56,157 bases of DNA from Actinomycetes bacterium (GTDB lineage Bacteria > Actinomycetota > Acidimicrobiia > Acidimicrobiales > Ilumatobacteraceae), in assembly GCA_025356335.1 (NCBI GenBank), contig JANXUF010000116.1, forward strand, positions 1-56,157, written 5' to 3'. Of this stretch, positions 25,138 through 34,435 are shown in pieces (positions within the stretch are counted from its first letter, which is position 1; each line of letters opens with the position of its first letter). A program made the translations under genes and the position numbers. The notes under the pieces were generated by a model. The model was not told where the DNA came from, did no database searches, and was given only the letters and a program-made list of their open reading frames with translations.

Positions 25138-25938
25138 TCAGCGTTGGCGTTTTGAGTGTGGCTTGGGGGTGGGGTTGTCGTCAAGCGCGCCGGCGGGTTT
25201 TTCGCGTTTGCGGTACGACTCGCCTTCAATGACAAGCTCGTGGGCTGCGGAATGCAGCCGGTCGATCGCTGATTGGGCGAGGAGCGGGTCTGCCATTTGG
25301 GCGAGCATCTCGGCGGGTTCCCGGTTGGACGTGACGATCGTCGCCGCCCGCCGGTGTCGTTCGACGATGATCTCGTAGATCTCACCGGTATCGATCGGGT
25401 CCATCGCTTTCAAAGCAAAGTCATCCAAGATCAGCAGGTCGACGCGTAACAGTTTGCGGACTTCATGGTCGTGGGTGTTATCCAACCGGGAAGCTTTCAA
25501 CCGTTTCAGCAGGGTGTCAGCACGTTCGAAATGGACGCTGCGCCGTCGGCGGACAGCGATGTGGCCGAGGGCGGTCGCCAGGAATGTCTTCCCAACTCCG
25601 ACGGGTCCGATGATCACCGCATTGTTGGCGGCGTCGACGAAGCGCAGGCTGCATAGTTCGTTCCAGGTGCGGTGGTCGTAGGTGATGTTGGCGGTGTCGT
25701 CCCAACGGTCGAGGATCATCGCCGGGTCGAGCCCGGCGGTCCGTGCCCGGAGTTCGCCGGAGCTGATATCGCGGCGGGTGACCTCGTCAGCGAGGAGCAG
25801 TTCGAGGAACTCGTGGTGCGTCAACTGTTGTTGATGGGCGAGTGTCAAGCGTTCCGTCAGCGTGTCGAGGCAACGGCCGAGTTTGACCCGGCGGAGCAAC
25901 GCTTTCAGTTCCGGGGTGACCGTCATTGGGATGCTCAT
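25138..25938 (-). CDS. istB: IstB-type transposition ATPase (IS21-A)
   Basis: From the ATG at 25938 this 266-residue AAA+ protein has an N-terminal helical domain (LKALLRRVKLGRCLDTLTER), the P-loop GPVGVGKTFLATAL, Walker B LLILDDF and the sensor region TIVTSNREPAEML. IstB binds target DNA and activates IstA. The start codon overlaps the zinc-ribbon gene's stop by ATGA, so it is translationally coupled. The length is normal. Confidence 0.93.
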   Translation of the reverse strand: MSIPMTVTPELKALLRRVKLGRCLDTLTERLTLAHQQQLTHHEFLELLLADEVTRRDISSGELRARTAGLDPAMILDRWDDTANITYDHRTWNELCSLRFVDAANNAVIIGPVGVGKTFLATALGHIAVRRRRSVHFERADTLLKRLKASRLDNTHDHEVRKLLRVDLLILDDFALKAMDPIDTGEIYEIIVERHRRAATIVTSNREPAEMLAQMADPLLAQSAIDRLHSAAHELVIEGESYRKREKPAGALDDNPTPKPHSKRQR

Positions 25939-26351
25939 CGCCGGGCCCCCTGCTCGCCGGTCAGATCCCCAACGGTGACGAACTCGTCGCAGTGCGGGCA
26001 CGGTGCGCCTCGGCCGATGTTGCGGCAGAACGTTCGGCAGTCCGGGCAGTGTTGTTGACCGAGGTAGCGGGTCTGACAGTTCGGGCATTCGTAGACGGTG
26101 TCCGCCTTGACTGTTCTGGCTGGCAGCACGACCGCCGCGCGGGGGGTGGTGTTGCGTCGCCGCCAGGCTGCTTGACGGCAGGCGTCGGAACACCATTGCC
26201 GGCGCCCGAGCGGGCGGAACGTGTCCCCGCACTGAGGGCAGATCATCGTCGCGGTATCGTTACGCACGGCTGTTTCATTCGGGCTGACGGCCGTCGCGGT
26301 ATCGTTACGCACGGCTGTTTCATTCGGGCTGGTGGTGCTGGTGGTGTTCAT
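25935..26351 (-). CDS. Zinc-ribbon accessory protein inside the IS21 element
   Basis: This 138-residue protein lies between istA and istB, overlapping both by ATGA (26348-26351 and 25935-25938), so all three genes are coupled. It holds three CxxC-type units: ICPQCGDTF...WCSDACRQA, ECPNCQTRY and HCPDCRTFC...PCPHCDEF, enough Cys for two or three zinc sites. The N-terminus carries a 15-residue tandem duplication around SPNETAVRNDTAT. IS21 elements normally have only istA and istB, so this is a passenger or an extra transposition factor. Confidence 0.8.
   Translation of the reverse strand: MNTTSTTSPNETAVRNDTATAVSPNETAVRNDTATMICPQCGDTFRPLGRRQWCSDACRQAAWRRRNTTPRAAVVLPARTVKADTVYECPNCQTRYLGQQHCPDCRTFCRNIGRGAPCPHCDEFVTVGDLTGEQGARR
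26248..26330. repeat. 45-bp-period tandem repeat in the zinc-ribbon gene
   Basis: A unit beginning GTCGCGGTATCGTTACGCAC recurs at 26248 and 26293. It keeps the reading frame and encodes the repeated Asn/Thr-rich N-terminal 15-mer. Confidence 0.8.
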
Positions 26352-27982
26352 TCGTTAACCGCCTGAGCATCGCCGATGGCATCGACAGCGTTGTCGATGT
26401 TGCCGGGGTGCCCGCCGGCTGCTCGGTCGGGTCGTTCGGGGCGGAACTCGTCGGGGTCTCGGGCGAAGCGGGCGGTGATCAGCGTGCCTTCGGGTTCGGG
26501 GGGTTGCTCACTGTTTTCGGTTGCCCGGTTGAGCATTCGGGTGATCAACCCGACGTTGATCGCTTCGGCCTCGAGCGCCCGCTGGCAGGCCTGGTTGAGG
26601 CGCTCGTCGCCGAACTTGTTGGCGAGCCCGATGAGTGCGTAGACCTGTCGCATCTTCGTCCACGGCAACGGATGATCCAACACCGCCGCCGCGTACACAC
26701 CGACAGCCGGACCGTGTTTCGCGGCGACCGTTTTCAACTGTTCGATATCACGCAAGGCGTACGTCGCCGTGTGCGCCGGCAGATCCGCCGGGTCCGTGAC
26801 CCGGTGACCGGGCTGTTGGCGAGGATGGACTTTGACCAGTTGACCACGGGAGAAGATTTTCACCAGGCGAGAATCTGCACGCACATCGACCCGGGCGCCG
26901 ATCAGGTTCCCCGGCACCGAATACAACGCTCTGGCGATCTCGATGTGATGATCCCGATGCACCTTGCACACCGCGTAGACCGGCACGTCATAGCGCTCAA
27001 CCGGTACCGGCAACAGGCACGGTCGTTCCTCCACGTTGAACAGTTCGAGCGGGTGGCACTGGATCGTGCCATGCACCCGCATCCCCGCCCGCACCCGGCA
27101 CCATTCCTCGACCCGGCGTTGCGCATCAGCGAGATCGATGAACGTTTCCCCCTGCCACCACGAGCCCCGTACGAACTGCACCATCCGCTCGACCCGGGGT
27201 TTATCCGTCGGCGTCCGCACCCTTGCCGGGTCGATGATGAACCCTCTGGCCTGGGCGTATTCGACGAACGCCTGATTCAACCGGGGTTCCAACTTGTCAG
27301 CCTTCGTCACGACCGCCGCCAGATTGTCGGGGATCACAACCTTGAAAACACCGTTGAAGAACCGCCATGCCACTTCGCACCCGGCGATCACATCACCGGT
27401 GGTCTGGCCGAAACTCAACCACACGAACAGGTGACGGGAGAACACCGCCGTGAAGATCAGGGCGTGACACACCCGGCGCCGGTCGTTCACCGGGTCGTTG
27501 ATCAAGCCCATCTTGGCGTAATCGATCTGCAGCTCGCCCCCCGGCTCACCGTCGTTGACTCGCACCGTTCGACCCTGCCCACGACCGTGACCTATGACCT
27601 CCAACACGTAACGGTGCAACGTCCGCTGCGCCACGACCACACCCTGTCGGGCGAGGAGCTCATGGACTTTGACGACCGTCAACCCGTCGTCCAACCAGGC
27701 GACAATCCGGGCGTGCTCGCCGACCAGCGACGCCCACCCCGGGCCGTGACCGTCGTCGCGGCGGCCGTTGACCCGCAGGACCACCTCACCCAACACGACG
27801 TCCGTCAACTGCGCCTCACCACCCCCGGCGACGACACCGGCATCAACAGCCGCCTGCACATACCGGCGGACCGTTTTACGGTCCAACCCGGCCAACCGCT
27901 CAATCGAGCGGACCCCCTGACCCTGCAACCACAAACGCAGCGCCTCGCGCACCTCGAACATCGGAACCTCCCTGAAAGCCAT
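26348..27982 (-). CDS. istA: IstA-type transposase (IS21-A)
   Basis: From the ATG at 27982 this 544-residue transposase has an N-terminal helix-turn-helix (VREALRLWLQGQGVRSIERL, AGLDRKTVRRYV) and a retroviral-integrase-type catalytic core. Candidate DDE residues are D154 in LQIDYAKMG, D219 in VVIPDNLAAVV and E265 in KPRVERMVQFVRG. A C-terminal beta-rich region (ARALYSVPGNLIGARVDVR) follows. It should bind the multiple end repeats and cut and join the element with IstB. It looks full length. Confidence 0.93.
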   Translation of the reverse strand: MAFREVPMFEVREALRLWLQGQGVRSIERLAGLDRKTVRRYVQAAVDAGVVAGGGEAQLTDVVLGEVVLRVNGRRDDGHGPGWASLVGEHARIVAWLDDGLTVVKVHELLARQGVVVAQRTLHRYVLEVIGHGRGQGRTVRVNDGEPGGELQIDYAKMGLINDPVNDRRRVCHALIFTAVFSRHLFVWLSFGQTTGDVIAGCEVAWRFFNGVFKVVIPDNLAAVVTKADKLEPRLNQAFVEYAQARGFIIDPARVRTPTDKPRVERMVQFVRGSWWQGETFIDLADAQRRVEEWCRVRAGMRVHGTIQCHPLELFNVEERPCLLPVPVERYDVPVYAVCKVHRDHHIEIARALYSVPGNLIGARVDVRADSRLVKIFSRGQLVKVHPRQQPGHRVTDPADLPAHTATYALRDIEQLKTVAAKHGPAVGVYAAAVLDHPLPWTKMRQVYALIGLANKFGDERLNQACQRALEAEAINVGLITRMLNRATENSEQPPEPEGTLITARFARDPDEFRPERPDRAAGGHPGNIDNAVDAIGDAQAVNE

Positions 27983-28164
27983 CGCCACCTCGTTGATCGT
28001 CGTTACGGACAGGGGCGAGTTCAGCCGCAACAACACCAACACCGGTGGACCCCGGCACGGTCCCGATCACAAGCGGCGGGGTGGTCCCATCAACTGGCGA
28101 AAGGGTGGTCCCATCCCACTGGCGAAACCACCTCAAAGTGGTCCCATGCAACTGGCGGGCGACA

Positions 28165-28172
28165 GTCTTGCG
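28165..28172. repeat. Target-site duplication, right copy (IS21-A)
   Basis: GTCTTGCG abuts the right inverted repeat, identical to 25069-25076. An 8-bp duplication is within the range reported for IS21-family elements. Confidence 0.9.
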
Positions 28173-28455
28173 CGCACCCAATTCGCCCCTCACTTCCTCA
28201 CTTCACTACGGCGCTAGCGCTCGGCAGCTGGCAAGAGTTCCAAGCCAAGAACCCCACAGCTCCGTGGGCGGAGCGAGCCGCCGACGAGGATGTCACGATC
28301 TCGTCTACGACACGCTGAAGCGACAACATCGCCGCACCTGTCAGATCAAGGAATCGGACAACCTCGCGGACGCCAGCCGGGTGGGCGATCGGTACCCATA
28401 ACGATCAACCGCATACTGCTTCCAGTTCACAGACTCGGAAGGTGGATCGCGCTCA
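28173..28455. other. Intergenic region between IS21-A and the fucose operon (283 bp)
   Basis: I see no gene, hairpin or repeat that I can support. It is the pre-insertion neighbour of the HigBA promoter, separated from it by the IS. Confidence 0.45.
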
Positions 28456-29661
28456 TCAGAACGTGACGAGATCCCGTGTGAGGTCGCGGACGGTGCTCCG
28501 ACCGCACAGGGCCATCGTTCGTTTCATGCCCGACACGAGATGGTCAAGGACCCATTCGACGCCGCGTTCGCCGCCTGCGCCGAGACCATAGAGATAGGGG
28601 CGTCCAACCATCACAGCGTCGGCCCCCAACGCACATGCCTTCACCACGTCGCTGCCTCGCCGTACCCCACCGTCACAGATAATCGCGATGCCGCCGCCTA
28701 CCGCGTCGACGACGTCGGGGAGCAGTTGGACGGGCGCGAGGGTGCCGTCGGTCTGGCGGCCACCGTGGTTGGACAGGGCTATTGCGTCGATGCCTTCACT
28801 CATTGCGCGTTGTGCGTCATCGACGCGTTGGATGCCTTTGAGCACCACCTTCAGATTGGTCGCTGAGCGAATCCACTCCAGGCTTTCCCATGACAGCGCC
28901 TGGTCGAACTGAGCGTTGACGTAGTCGCTGAGCGCGATCGCGGTCGTCCCGTCGATGTCGGTCATGCCGGCGACGTTGGCGAAGGTGATGGGTTCATTGC
29001 GTAGAAGATCAATCGACCAGCGGGGATGAAGCGCTCCGTCGATAAGCGTGTCAAGCCCGATCTTTGGTGGCAATGTGAAGCCACGGCGCACGTCTCGTTC
29101 GCGCCGTCCAAGTACGGCTGTGTCGACGGTGATGATGATTGCTTCGTACCCGGACTGCTCGGCGCGTGAAAGCATTTCCTTGACGACACCGCGGTCTTTC
29201 CAGACGTATACCTGGAACCACAGCGGTGCCGCGGCGACTGCGGCGAGTTCTTCGATGCCGCGAGTGCCAAGCGTTGACAGCCCATAGGGCATGCCGTATT
29301 TGGCAGCAGCGCGTGCGACGGCAAGTTCGCCTTCTGGGTTGGCGATGCGGGTGAATCCTGTCGGAGCGAGCAGAATTGGCGTCTGACGCTCGACGCCGAA
29401 CAGCGTGGTCGACGTGTCGACGATCGCGACGTCGCGCAGCACATTCGGATGAAGTTTCATGTCGACGAAGGCTGAGGTGTTGCGACCCAGAGAGACCTCG
29501 TCTTCGGCGCCGCCATCGATGTAATCGAATACGCCTCCAGGCAGATTGCGTTTGGCGATCCGGCGGACGTCGTCGATATTGCCGCACCGCAAGAGTCTGC
29601 GTTCGATACGGTCCCATTCGAACGACTTGAGCTGAACGAGCGAACGCAAGGATTCCAACAT
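28456..29661 (-). CDS. FMN-dependent alpha-hydroxy-acid oxidase/dehydrogenase (probable L-lactate oxidising)
   Basis: From the ATG at 29661 the protein has 401 residues, full length for the family. FMN and active-site motifs are complete: APTGF (99-103), FQVYV with Y152, KVVLKGI with K275, and LSNHGGRQTDG with catalytic H299 and R302, then the phosphate-binding DGGVRRGSDV. It oxidises an L-2-hydroxy acid to a 2-keto acid. It is the last gene of the fucose operon, 19 bp after the SDR gene. The pathway upstream would yield pyruvate and L-lactate, so L-lactate to pyruvate is the likely step. Confidence 0.88.
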   Translation of the reverse strand: MLESLRSLVQLKSFEWDRIERRLLRCGNIDDVRRIAKRNLPGGVFDYIDGGAEDEVSLGRNTSAFVDMKLHPNVLRDVAIVDTSTTLFGVERQTPILLAPTGFTRIANPEGELAVARAAAKYGMPYGLSTLGTRGIEELAAVAAAPLWFQVYVWKDRGVVKEMLSRAEQSGYEAIIITVDTAVLGRRERDVRRGFTLPPKIGLDTLIDGALHPRWSIDLLRNEPITFANVAGMTDIDGTTAIALSDYVNAQFDQALSWESLEWIRSATNLKVVLKGIQRVDDAQRAMSEGIDAIALSNHGGRQTDGTLAPVQLLPDVVDAVGGGIAIICDGGVRRGSDVVKACALGADAVMVGRPYLYGLGAGGERGVEWVLDHLVSGMKRTMALCGRSTVRDLTRDLVTF

Positions 29662-29680
29662 GGCAGAGATCTGAGTGTCT

Positions 29681-30436
29681 TTACGTGTTCGGCCGGAGGC
29701 GGAGGCCGTACATTCCGCCGTCAACGGCGAGGATCGAGCCCGTGGTCGAGCCTGCGAGCGGGTTCGCGAGGTAGCACACTGCGGCCGCGACCTCCTCGGC
29801 GGTGACGAGGCGACCCATCGGCTGTCGGGCCGCAAGCGCTGCCCGTTCAGCTCCAGGGTCGTCGGCCTTGGCGAGCAGCCGGGCAATCCACGGGGTATCC
29901 GCAGTGCCGGGCGCGACAGCGTTGACGCGGATTCCGTCGTGGACGTGGTCGGCTGCCATCGCAAGCGTGAGTGCATGGACGGCACCTTTTGTGGCGCTAT
30001 ACAACGCACGTTGCGGGAGGCCCGCCCACGCAGCGATCGAGCCTATGTTGACGATCGAGGCGTGATCGGACCGCTCGAGATGACGGAGCGCAGCACGGGT
30101 CACGCGGACGATGCCGAAGACATTCACGTTGAACACGTTGGACCATTCGATGTCGTCGTTGTCTGCGACCGAGCCCTGAGCGCCGATGCCAGCGTTGTTG
30201 ACAACGATATCGAGTTGGCCAAACCGATCGATGACGGCTTCGATGGCTGCTTGCACTGATTCTTCGTCGGAGACGTCACATTGAATTCCAACAAGTGGAG
30301 ACTCGACGCGTGGAGCGAGGTCGAGGACGGCCACGTTTGCTCCCCCGGACGCAAGCATCTTGGCGGTCGCCAAGCCAATACCCGAGGCGCCACCGGTGAC
30401 GACGGCAGTGAGCCCGGAAAATGGTTGGTCGGTCAT
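29681..30436 (-). CDS. SDR dehydrogenase, probable 2-keto-3-deoxy-L-fuconate 4-dehydrogenase
   Basis: This 251-residue classical short-chain dehydrogenase has TGGASGIG (14-21) for NAD(P), NNAG at 80-83, and catalytic S133, Y146 and K150 (YSATK). In the oxidative L-fucose pathway this step oxidises the dehydratase product to 2,4-diketo-3-deoxy-L-fuconate. The assignment comes mainly from context: its start overlaps the dehydratase stop by ATGA (30433-30436). A general SDR role cannot be excluded. Confidence 0.85.
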   Translation of the reverse strand: MTDQPFSGLTAVVTGGASGIGLATAKMLASGGANVAVLDLAPRVESPLVGIQCDVSDEESVQAAIEAVIDRFGQLDIVVNNAGIGAQGSVADNDDIEWSNVFNVNVFGIVRVTRAALRHLERSDHASIVNIGSIAAWAGLPQRALYSATKGAVHALTLAMAADHVHDGIRVNAVAPGTADTPWIARLLAKADDPGAERAALAARQPMGRLVTAEEVAAAVCYLANPLAGSTTGSILAVDGGMYGLRLRPNT

Positions 30437-31743
30437 GGTGTCTCCGGCGTGCGATAGGGAAATCGGAACTGTGCGACGGACGCCGGCTTCATTTCGGCGC
30501 TGAATCCGGGGCGATGCGGAGCGACGTAGCGGCCGTCGCTGACCGTTGCTGGGTCGGTGAAGTGCTCATGGAGGTGGTCAACCCATTCGATCATGCGACC
30601 GTCGAGCGATGTCGACACCGCGACATAGTCGAAGAACGCCAGGTGTCTGACCATCTCGCAGAGCCCCACTCCGCCTGCGTGTGGGCAAACACGAACCCCG
30701 AACTTGGCTGCAAGAGCCAGAATTGCGATGTTCTCGTTGATCCCGGCGACGCGAGCAGCATCGATCTGCACAATCTGAGCACCGCCGAGCTGCAACAGCT
30801 GTTTAAACATCACCCGGTTGTGGCATTGTTCGCCCGTCGCGACCGGAACTGGACTGACCCCCCTCGCGATCGCGGCGTGGGCAACGAAGTCGTCGGGGCT
30901 GGTGGGCTCCTCTATCCAGGCCAACTCGAACTCTGCGAGAGCATTCACCCAGTTGATCGCAGTCGTCACGTCCCATCGCTGGTTCGCGTCGATCGCCAGA
31001 GCGATCTCCGGCCCGACGGCATCGCGGGCGAGTGCGACGCGCCGGCGGTCTTCGTCGAGGCTGTTGCCGACTTTCAGCTTGATCAGATGAAAGCCATCGA
31101 CGACTGCCTGCTTACTGAGGGTTACCAATTGCTCGTCGGTGTAACCCAGCCAACCGGGTGTGGTGGTGTATGCCCGGTAGCCGTCAGTTTCGAGCTCCGC
31201 TATGCGATCTGATTTGCCCGTTTGGGCCGCCTCGAATATGGCGAGAGCTTCATCTGGCATCAACGCGTCCGTGAGGTAGCGGAAATCGATGCACGCCACC
31301 AACTGTGCGGGGGTCATCGCGCCAAGGAATTTCCACATCGGAAGTCCGGCTCGCCTGGCGAGTAGATCCCAGCCGGCGTTGACGACTGCGCCGATTGCCA
31401 TGTGGATGACACCCTTTTCGGGGCCGAGCCAGCGAAAGTGACTGTCGTTCAACAGGGTCCGCGAGAGCAGGCCAGGGTCTGCAGCGAGCTCGACCACGTT
31501 GGTGCCAATCACCACCGGCGCGAGCGCTTCGATGGCGGCGCACTGGACGTCATTGCCACGCCCAATGGTAAACACCAGCGCAGTACCGGTGGAGCCGTCG
31601 CTGCAGTGCAGCGTCAAGTAGGCCGCCGAATAGTCCGGGTCGAGGTTCATTGCATCGGATCCGTGCTGCTCCAGCGACGTTGGGAACCTGACGTCATCGA
31701 CCTCGAGCCGTTCAATGATGTTTGATGATGGGGACGGTCTCAT
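30433..31743 (-). CDS. L-fuconate dehydratase (enolase superfamily)
   Basis: From the ATG at 31743 it has 436 residues. It carries the FucD-like N-terminal motif [17 protein letters not shown], the KxK base pair IKLK (K222, K224), metal ligands D252 (IDANQRW), E278 or E279 (WIEEP) and E305 (GEQCHN), and H355 in [12 protein letters not shown]. It removes water from L-fuconate to give 2-keto-3-deoxy-L-fuconate. The overall signature, including [10 protein letters not shown] and [11 protein letters not shown], is that of L-fuconate rather than rhamnonate dehydratases. It overlaps both neighbours by ATGA. Confidence 0.92.
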   Translation of the reverse strand: MRPSPSSNIIERLEVDDVRFPTSLEQHGSDAMNLDPDYSAAYLTLHCSDGSTGTALVFTIGRGNDVQCAAIEALAPVVIGTNVVELAADPGLLSRTLLNDSHFRWLGPEKGVIHMAIGAVVNAGWDLLARRAGLPMWKFLGAMTPAQLVACIDFRYLTDALMPDEALAIFEAAQTGKSDRIAELETDGYRAYTTTPGWLGYTDEQLVTLSKQAVVDGFHLIKLKVGNSLDEDRRRVALARDAVGPEIALAIDANQRWDVTTAINWVNALAEFELAWIEEPTSPDDFVAHAAIARGVSPVPVATGEQCHNRVMFKQLLQLGGAQIVQIDAARVAGINENIAILALAAKFGVRVCPHAGGVGLCEMVRHLAFFDYVAVSTSLDGRMIEWVDHLHEHFTDPATVSDGRYVAPHRPGFSAEMKPASVAQFRFPYRTPETP

Positions 31744-32588
31744 GCTGCACCAATCGTTTGTTCTTGCTCGCCGAGGCCGGCAATGCTCAGCCGAACATTG
31801 TCGCCGGCTGCGAGATACGGAGTGCCCGGCAACCCGAGCGCTACTCCTGACGGTGTTCCGGTGTTGATGATGTCGCCTGGTTCGAGCACCATGAATTGGC
31901 TGACATACCAGACGAGGAAGTTGACATCGAAGATCATGTCCGACGTGTTGGACGATTGACGCAGCTCGCCGTTGACCCAAAGTCTCATCTCGAGATTCTG
32001 CGGGTCGACATCGGACGCTGGCACCAGAAACGGTCCGAGCGGGTTGAACGTGTCACACGACTTGCCCTTCACCCATTGCCCTCCCCGTTCGAGTTGGAAC
32101 GCGCGCTCGCTCACGTCGTTCGAAATTGCGTAGCCAGCGATGTGAGCTTGTGCATCGTCTGGCGAGTCGAGGTAATGGGCGGTGGCGCCGATAACGACCG
32201 CGAGTTCGACCTCCCAATCGGTTTTTTCGGACGTTCGAGGCACAAGCACGGTGTCGTTCGGTCCGACCACGCATCGAGTCGCTTTCATGAATAAAATCGG
32301 CTCGGCCGGAATCTCAGCGGCCGTCTCAACAGCGTGCTGCCGGTAGTTCAGGCCAATACACATCAGCATGCCTGGCCGGGCTACCGGGCTACCGAACCTC
32401 TGGCCGGCGAGCGAGAACAGTGGGAGCTGGTTCGTCGACAGGGCATCGCGGACGCGATTAATTCCGCCCTCTGTCAAGAACGAGCCATCGATATCGTCGG
32501 TGATTCTTGCGAGGTCGTACGCGGTGCCGTCATCGCTGATGGCGACGGGACGTTCGAACCCCGGTTGTCCAACTCGGGCAATTCTCAT
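31740..32588 (-). CDS. Fumarylacetoacetate hydrolase family protein, probable 2,4-diketo-3-deoxy-L-fuconate hydrolase
   Basis: This 282-residue FAH-fold enzyme has an N-terminal cap domain and the metal-binding core ([55 protein letters not shown]). In the diketo branch of L-fucose or L-rhamnose catabolism, this family splits 2,4-diketo-3-deoxy acid into pyruvate and L-lactate. It overlaps the dehydratase gene and the GntR gene by ATGA. The substrate is inferred from the operon. Confidence 0.88.
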   Translation of the reverse strand: MRIARVGQPGFERPVAISDDGTAYDLARITDDIDGSFLTEGGINRVRDALSTNQLPLFSLAGQRFGSPVARPGMLMCIGLNYRQHAVETAAEIPAEPILFMKATRCVVGPNDTVLVPRTSEKTDWEVELAVVIGATAHYLDSPDDAQAHIAGYAISNDVSERAFQLERGGQWVKGKSCDTFNPLGPFLVPASDVDPQNLEMRLWVNGELRQSSNTSDMIFDVNFLVWYVSQFMVLEPGDIINTGTPSGVALGLPGTPYLAAGDNVRLSIAGLGEQEQTIGAA

Positions 32589-33340
32589 GGGCGATCCCGA
32601 CGCACAACATTGCCGCCTGTTGCTTGAGGGGCAATGAAGTTGCCGTCGTCGTCGAAGTCGGGTAGCAAGCGCGCGAGAGTTGCTTCGAGGTGCGCTCGCA
32701 TCGCGGCCCCGGCAGCCTCCGGATCGCCGGCGACGAGCGCGGCACCGATCGCTTGATGTTCCTCGATTGTGCTGACGCCGACTTGTTGCCGGTAGCTCAT
32801 CCGAAAGAGATGGAGATGAATGTGTAGGCCGTCGAGGACCTGGACGACGCGCTTGTTGTTGGCAGCCAGTGCCACCAACCCGTGAAATCGCTCGTCGTGT
32901 GAGGTGAGGCCGCGGTAGTCGCCGTATTGCGTGCTGAGTGGGGCATCGGTCGTGCCATCGAGTTCTGCGACCAGGGCAGCGCGACCCTCAGGGCTGAGCG
33001 ATCGGGCAGCCCTGGCCGCCGCCCACGGTTCGATCAGCATGCGCAATTCGAACAGCTCAATCGTTTCGGCCCGATTCAGCAGCTTCGTGGACGTGTAACC
33101 CTTCATGGGTTCCTTGACGACGAGGTGCTCAGCCTCAAGGCGGGCGAGCGCTTCGCGCACCGGGCTTGGCGACACCGCCAACTCTCTCGCGAACCGTCCG
33201 ATGTTGACGCGTTCGCCTGGCGCGATGACGTGGTCCATGACGCACGATTTGATCGCCTCGTAGACATCATCAACGAGAACTGTTCGCTCGAGCTTGGCGT
33301 GCGCGAATCGATGGCTGAGATCAGTTTCTTGGACGTTCAA
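32585..33340 (-). CDS. GntR-family (FadR/FCD) transcription regulator
   Basis: This has an N-terminal winged helix (VYEAIKSCVMDHVIAPGERV, FARELAVSPSPVREALARLE) and a helical FCD ligand domain (LFELRMLIEPWAAARAA, HDERFHGLVALAANN, HLFRMS, EEHQAIGAALVAGDPEAA). FCD domains sense acids or sugars, so this is the probable fucose-operon regulator. I prefer the TTG at 33340, 7 bp after an AAAGG Shine-Dalgarno; the GTG at 33355 is an alternative. It sits inside the operon and overlaps the hydrolase gene by ATGA. Confidence 0.88.
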   Translation of the reverse strand: MNVQETDLSHRFAHAKLERTVLVDDVYEAIKSCVMDHVIAPGERVNIGRFARELAVSPSPVREALARLEAEHLVVKEPMKGYTSTKLLNRAETIELFELRMLIEPWAAARAARSLSPEGRAALVAELDGTTDAPLSTQYGDYRGLTSHDERFHGLVALAANNKRVVQVLDGLHIHLHLFRMSYRQQVGVSTIEEHQAIGAALVAGDPEAAGAAMRAHLEATLARLLPDFDDDGNFIAPQATGGNVVRRDRP

Positions 33341-33455
33341 CTTAGGGCCTTTCACTAGCGAGCGAATCGGCGGCGGGCCGGTCGTCGAGATAGGTTTGGG
33401 TGGTAGAAAATCTGGCTGCTGTTCTGCATGCAGCGACCGCAGCGGTGGCCGCTTT

Positions 33456-34435
33456 TCAGCCAATGCCGTCATCTCGGCCAATCGGCGGCACCAACAACCC
33501 GTCAGCGGCCAGCGCGTTCCATAGATCTGGTGGAACTTCGGCGTTGAAGAGGGAACAGTTCCGGTGTACTTGGTTCGCCGTGCCGGCCCCGAAACCAGTG
33601 CTGGCAACCGGCCGAACTGGAGCGCCGCTGCTGGAAGCGAGCTTCCGTAGCGCTCACAGATGGTTGCAATCGCGCAGGCCCGGGCGATCAGGTGTGCGGG
33701 CGCATCCGTATAGTCGTAGTGCATTCCAGGCTGTGGATTCTGGGTAGCGAGCAACCCGGAATTGAAAACGCCGACGTTGAGCACGGCGACACCCCGCTCT
33801 GCGCACAGTGGTAAGACGTCGTTGAGCGCACTCTGATCGAGCAGCGTGTAACGGCCGGCGAGCATGACGATGTCGACGTCGGTTTCGCACACGAACTTGG
33901 CCAACATCTCGCCTTGGTTCATGCCGACGCCGATCGCCCCGACCATCCCTTGGGCGCGCATCTCGGCGAGAGCTGGGAACGCTGATCCAACAGCGTCGGA
34001 CCAATGATCGTCGGGATCGTGAAGGTAGAGAATGTCGATGCGGTCGAGGCCGAGTCGCTCGAGACTGTCGTCGACGGAGCGGCGAACCCCATCGCCCGTA
34101 AAGTCCCACAATCTGCGGTGCGTCGCGGGCACGACGAAGTAAGGGTCCAAACCCTTCGGTTCGTCGTTGGGAACGAGGAGGCGACCAACTTTTGTCGAAA
34201 TTACGAAGTCATTCCGCGGGCGCCCAGAGAGCGCCTTGCCCATGCGGCGCTCCGAAAGCCCGAGTCCGTAATGCGGTGCGGTGTCAAAAGATCTGATCCC
34301 CGCAGTCCACGCTGCTTCGACAGCCGCTTCGGCCTCCTCATCGGTGATCGGCGTGTACAGGTTTCCGAGGGCACCCCCACCGAATGTGAGTTCAGTGACG
34401 TTGACCCCGGTGGATCGAATGCGGTTGTTTTTCAC
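33456..34435 (-). pseudogene. Aldo/keto reductase, probable L-fucose dehydrogenase, frameshifted near its 3' end
   Basis: From the GTG at 34435 (overlapping the lactonase stop by GTGA) the frame encodes an AKR with FDTAPHYGLGLSERRMG, STKVG, YLHDPDD and GVGMNQ, the class that oxidises L-fucose to the lactone. After ALQFGRLPALV (about 33605) homology jumps to another frame: GAGTANQVHRNCSLF, then PPDLWNALAADGLLVPP, ending at 33456. Without repair the protein reads on into unrelated sequence and through the GntR frame as a 600-residue chimera. The loss of the last 50 residues, which complete the cofactor site, would likely inactivate it; one indel would repair it. Confidence 0.8.

Larger units (their letters stand above)
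25077..28164 (-). mobile_element. Complete IS21-family insertion sequence with an extra zinc-ribbon gene
   Basis: The ends are imperfect 25-bp inverted repeats (25077-25101 and 28140-28164) that begin TGTCGC and finish GCGACA. They are flanked by a perfect 8-bp target duplication GTCTTGCG (25069-25076 and 28165-28172). Extra transposase-site copies lie at 25108-25126 on the left and at 28083-28100 and 28107-28125 on the right. Inside, istA, a zinc-ribbon gene and istB form one operon. The element looks intact and recently inserted. Confidence 0.93.

Noticed and set aside
26408..28318. 636-codon plus-strand open frame
   Set aside because: It is antisense to istA; GC-rich third positions leave long shadow frames. 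The minus strand has the recognisable transposase.
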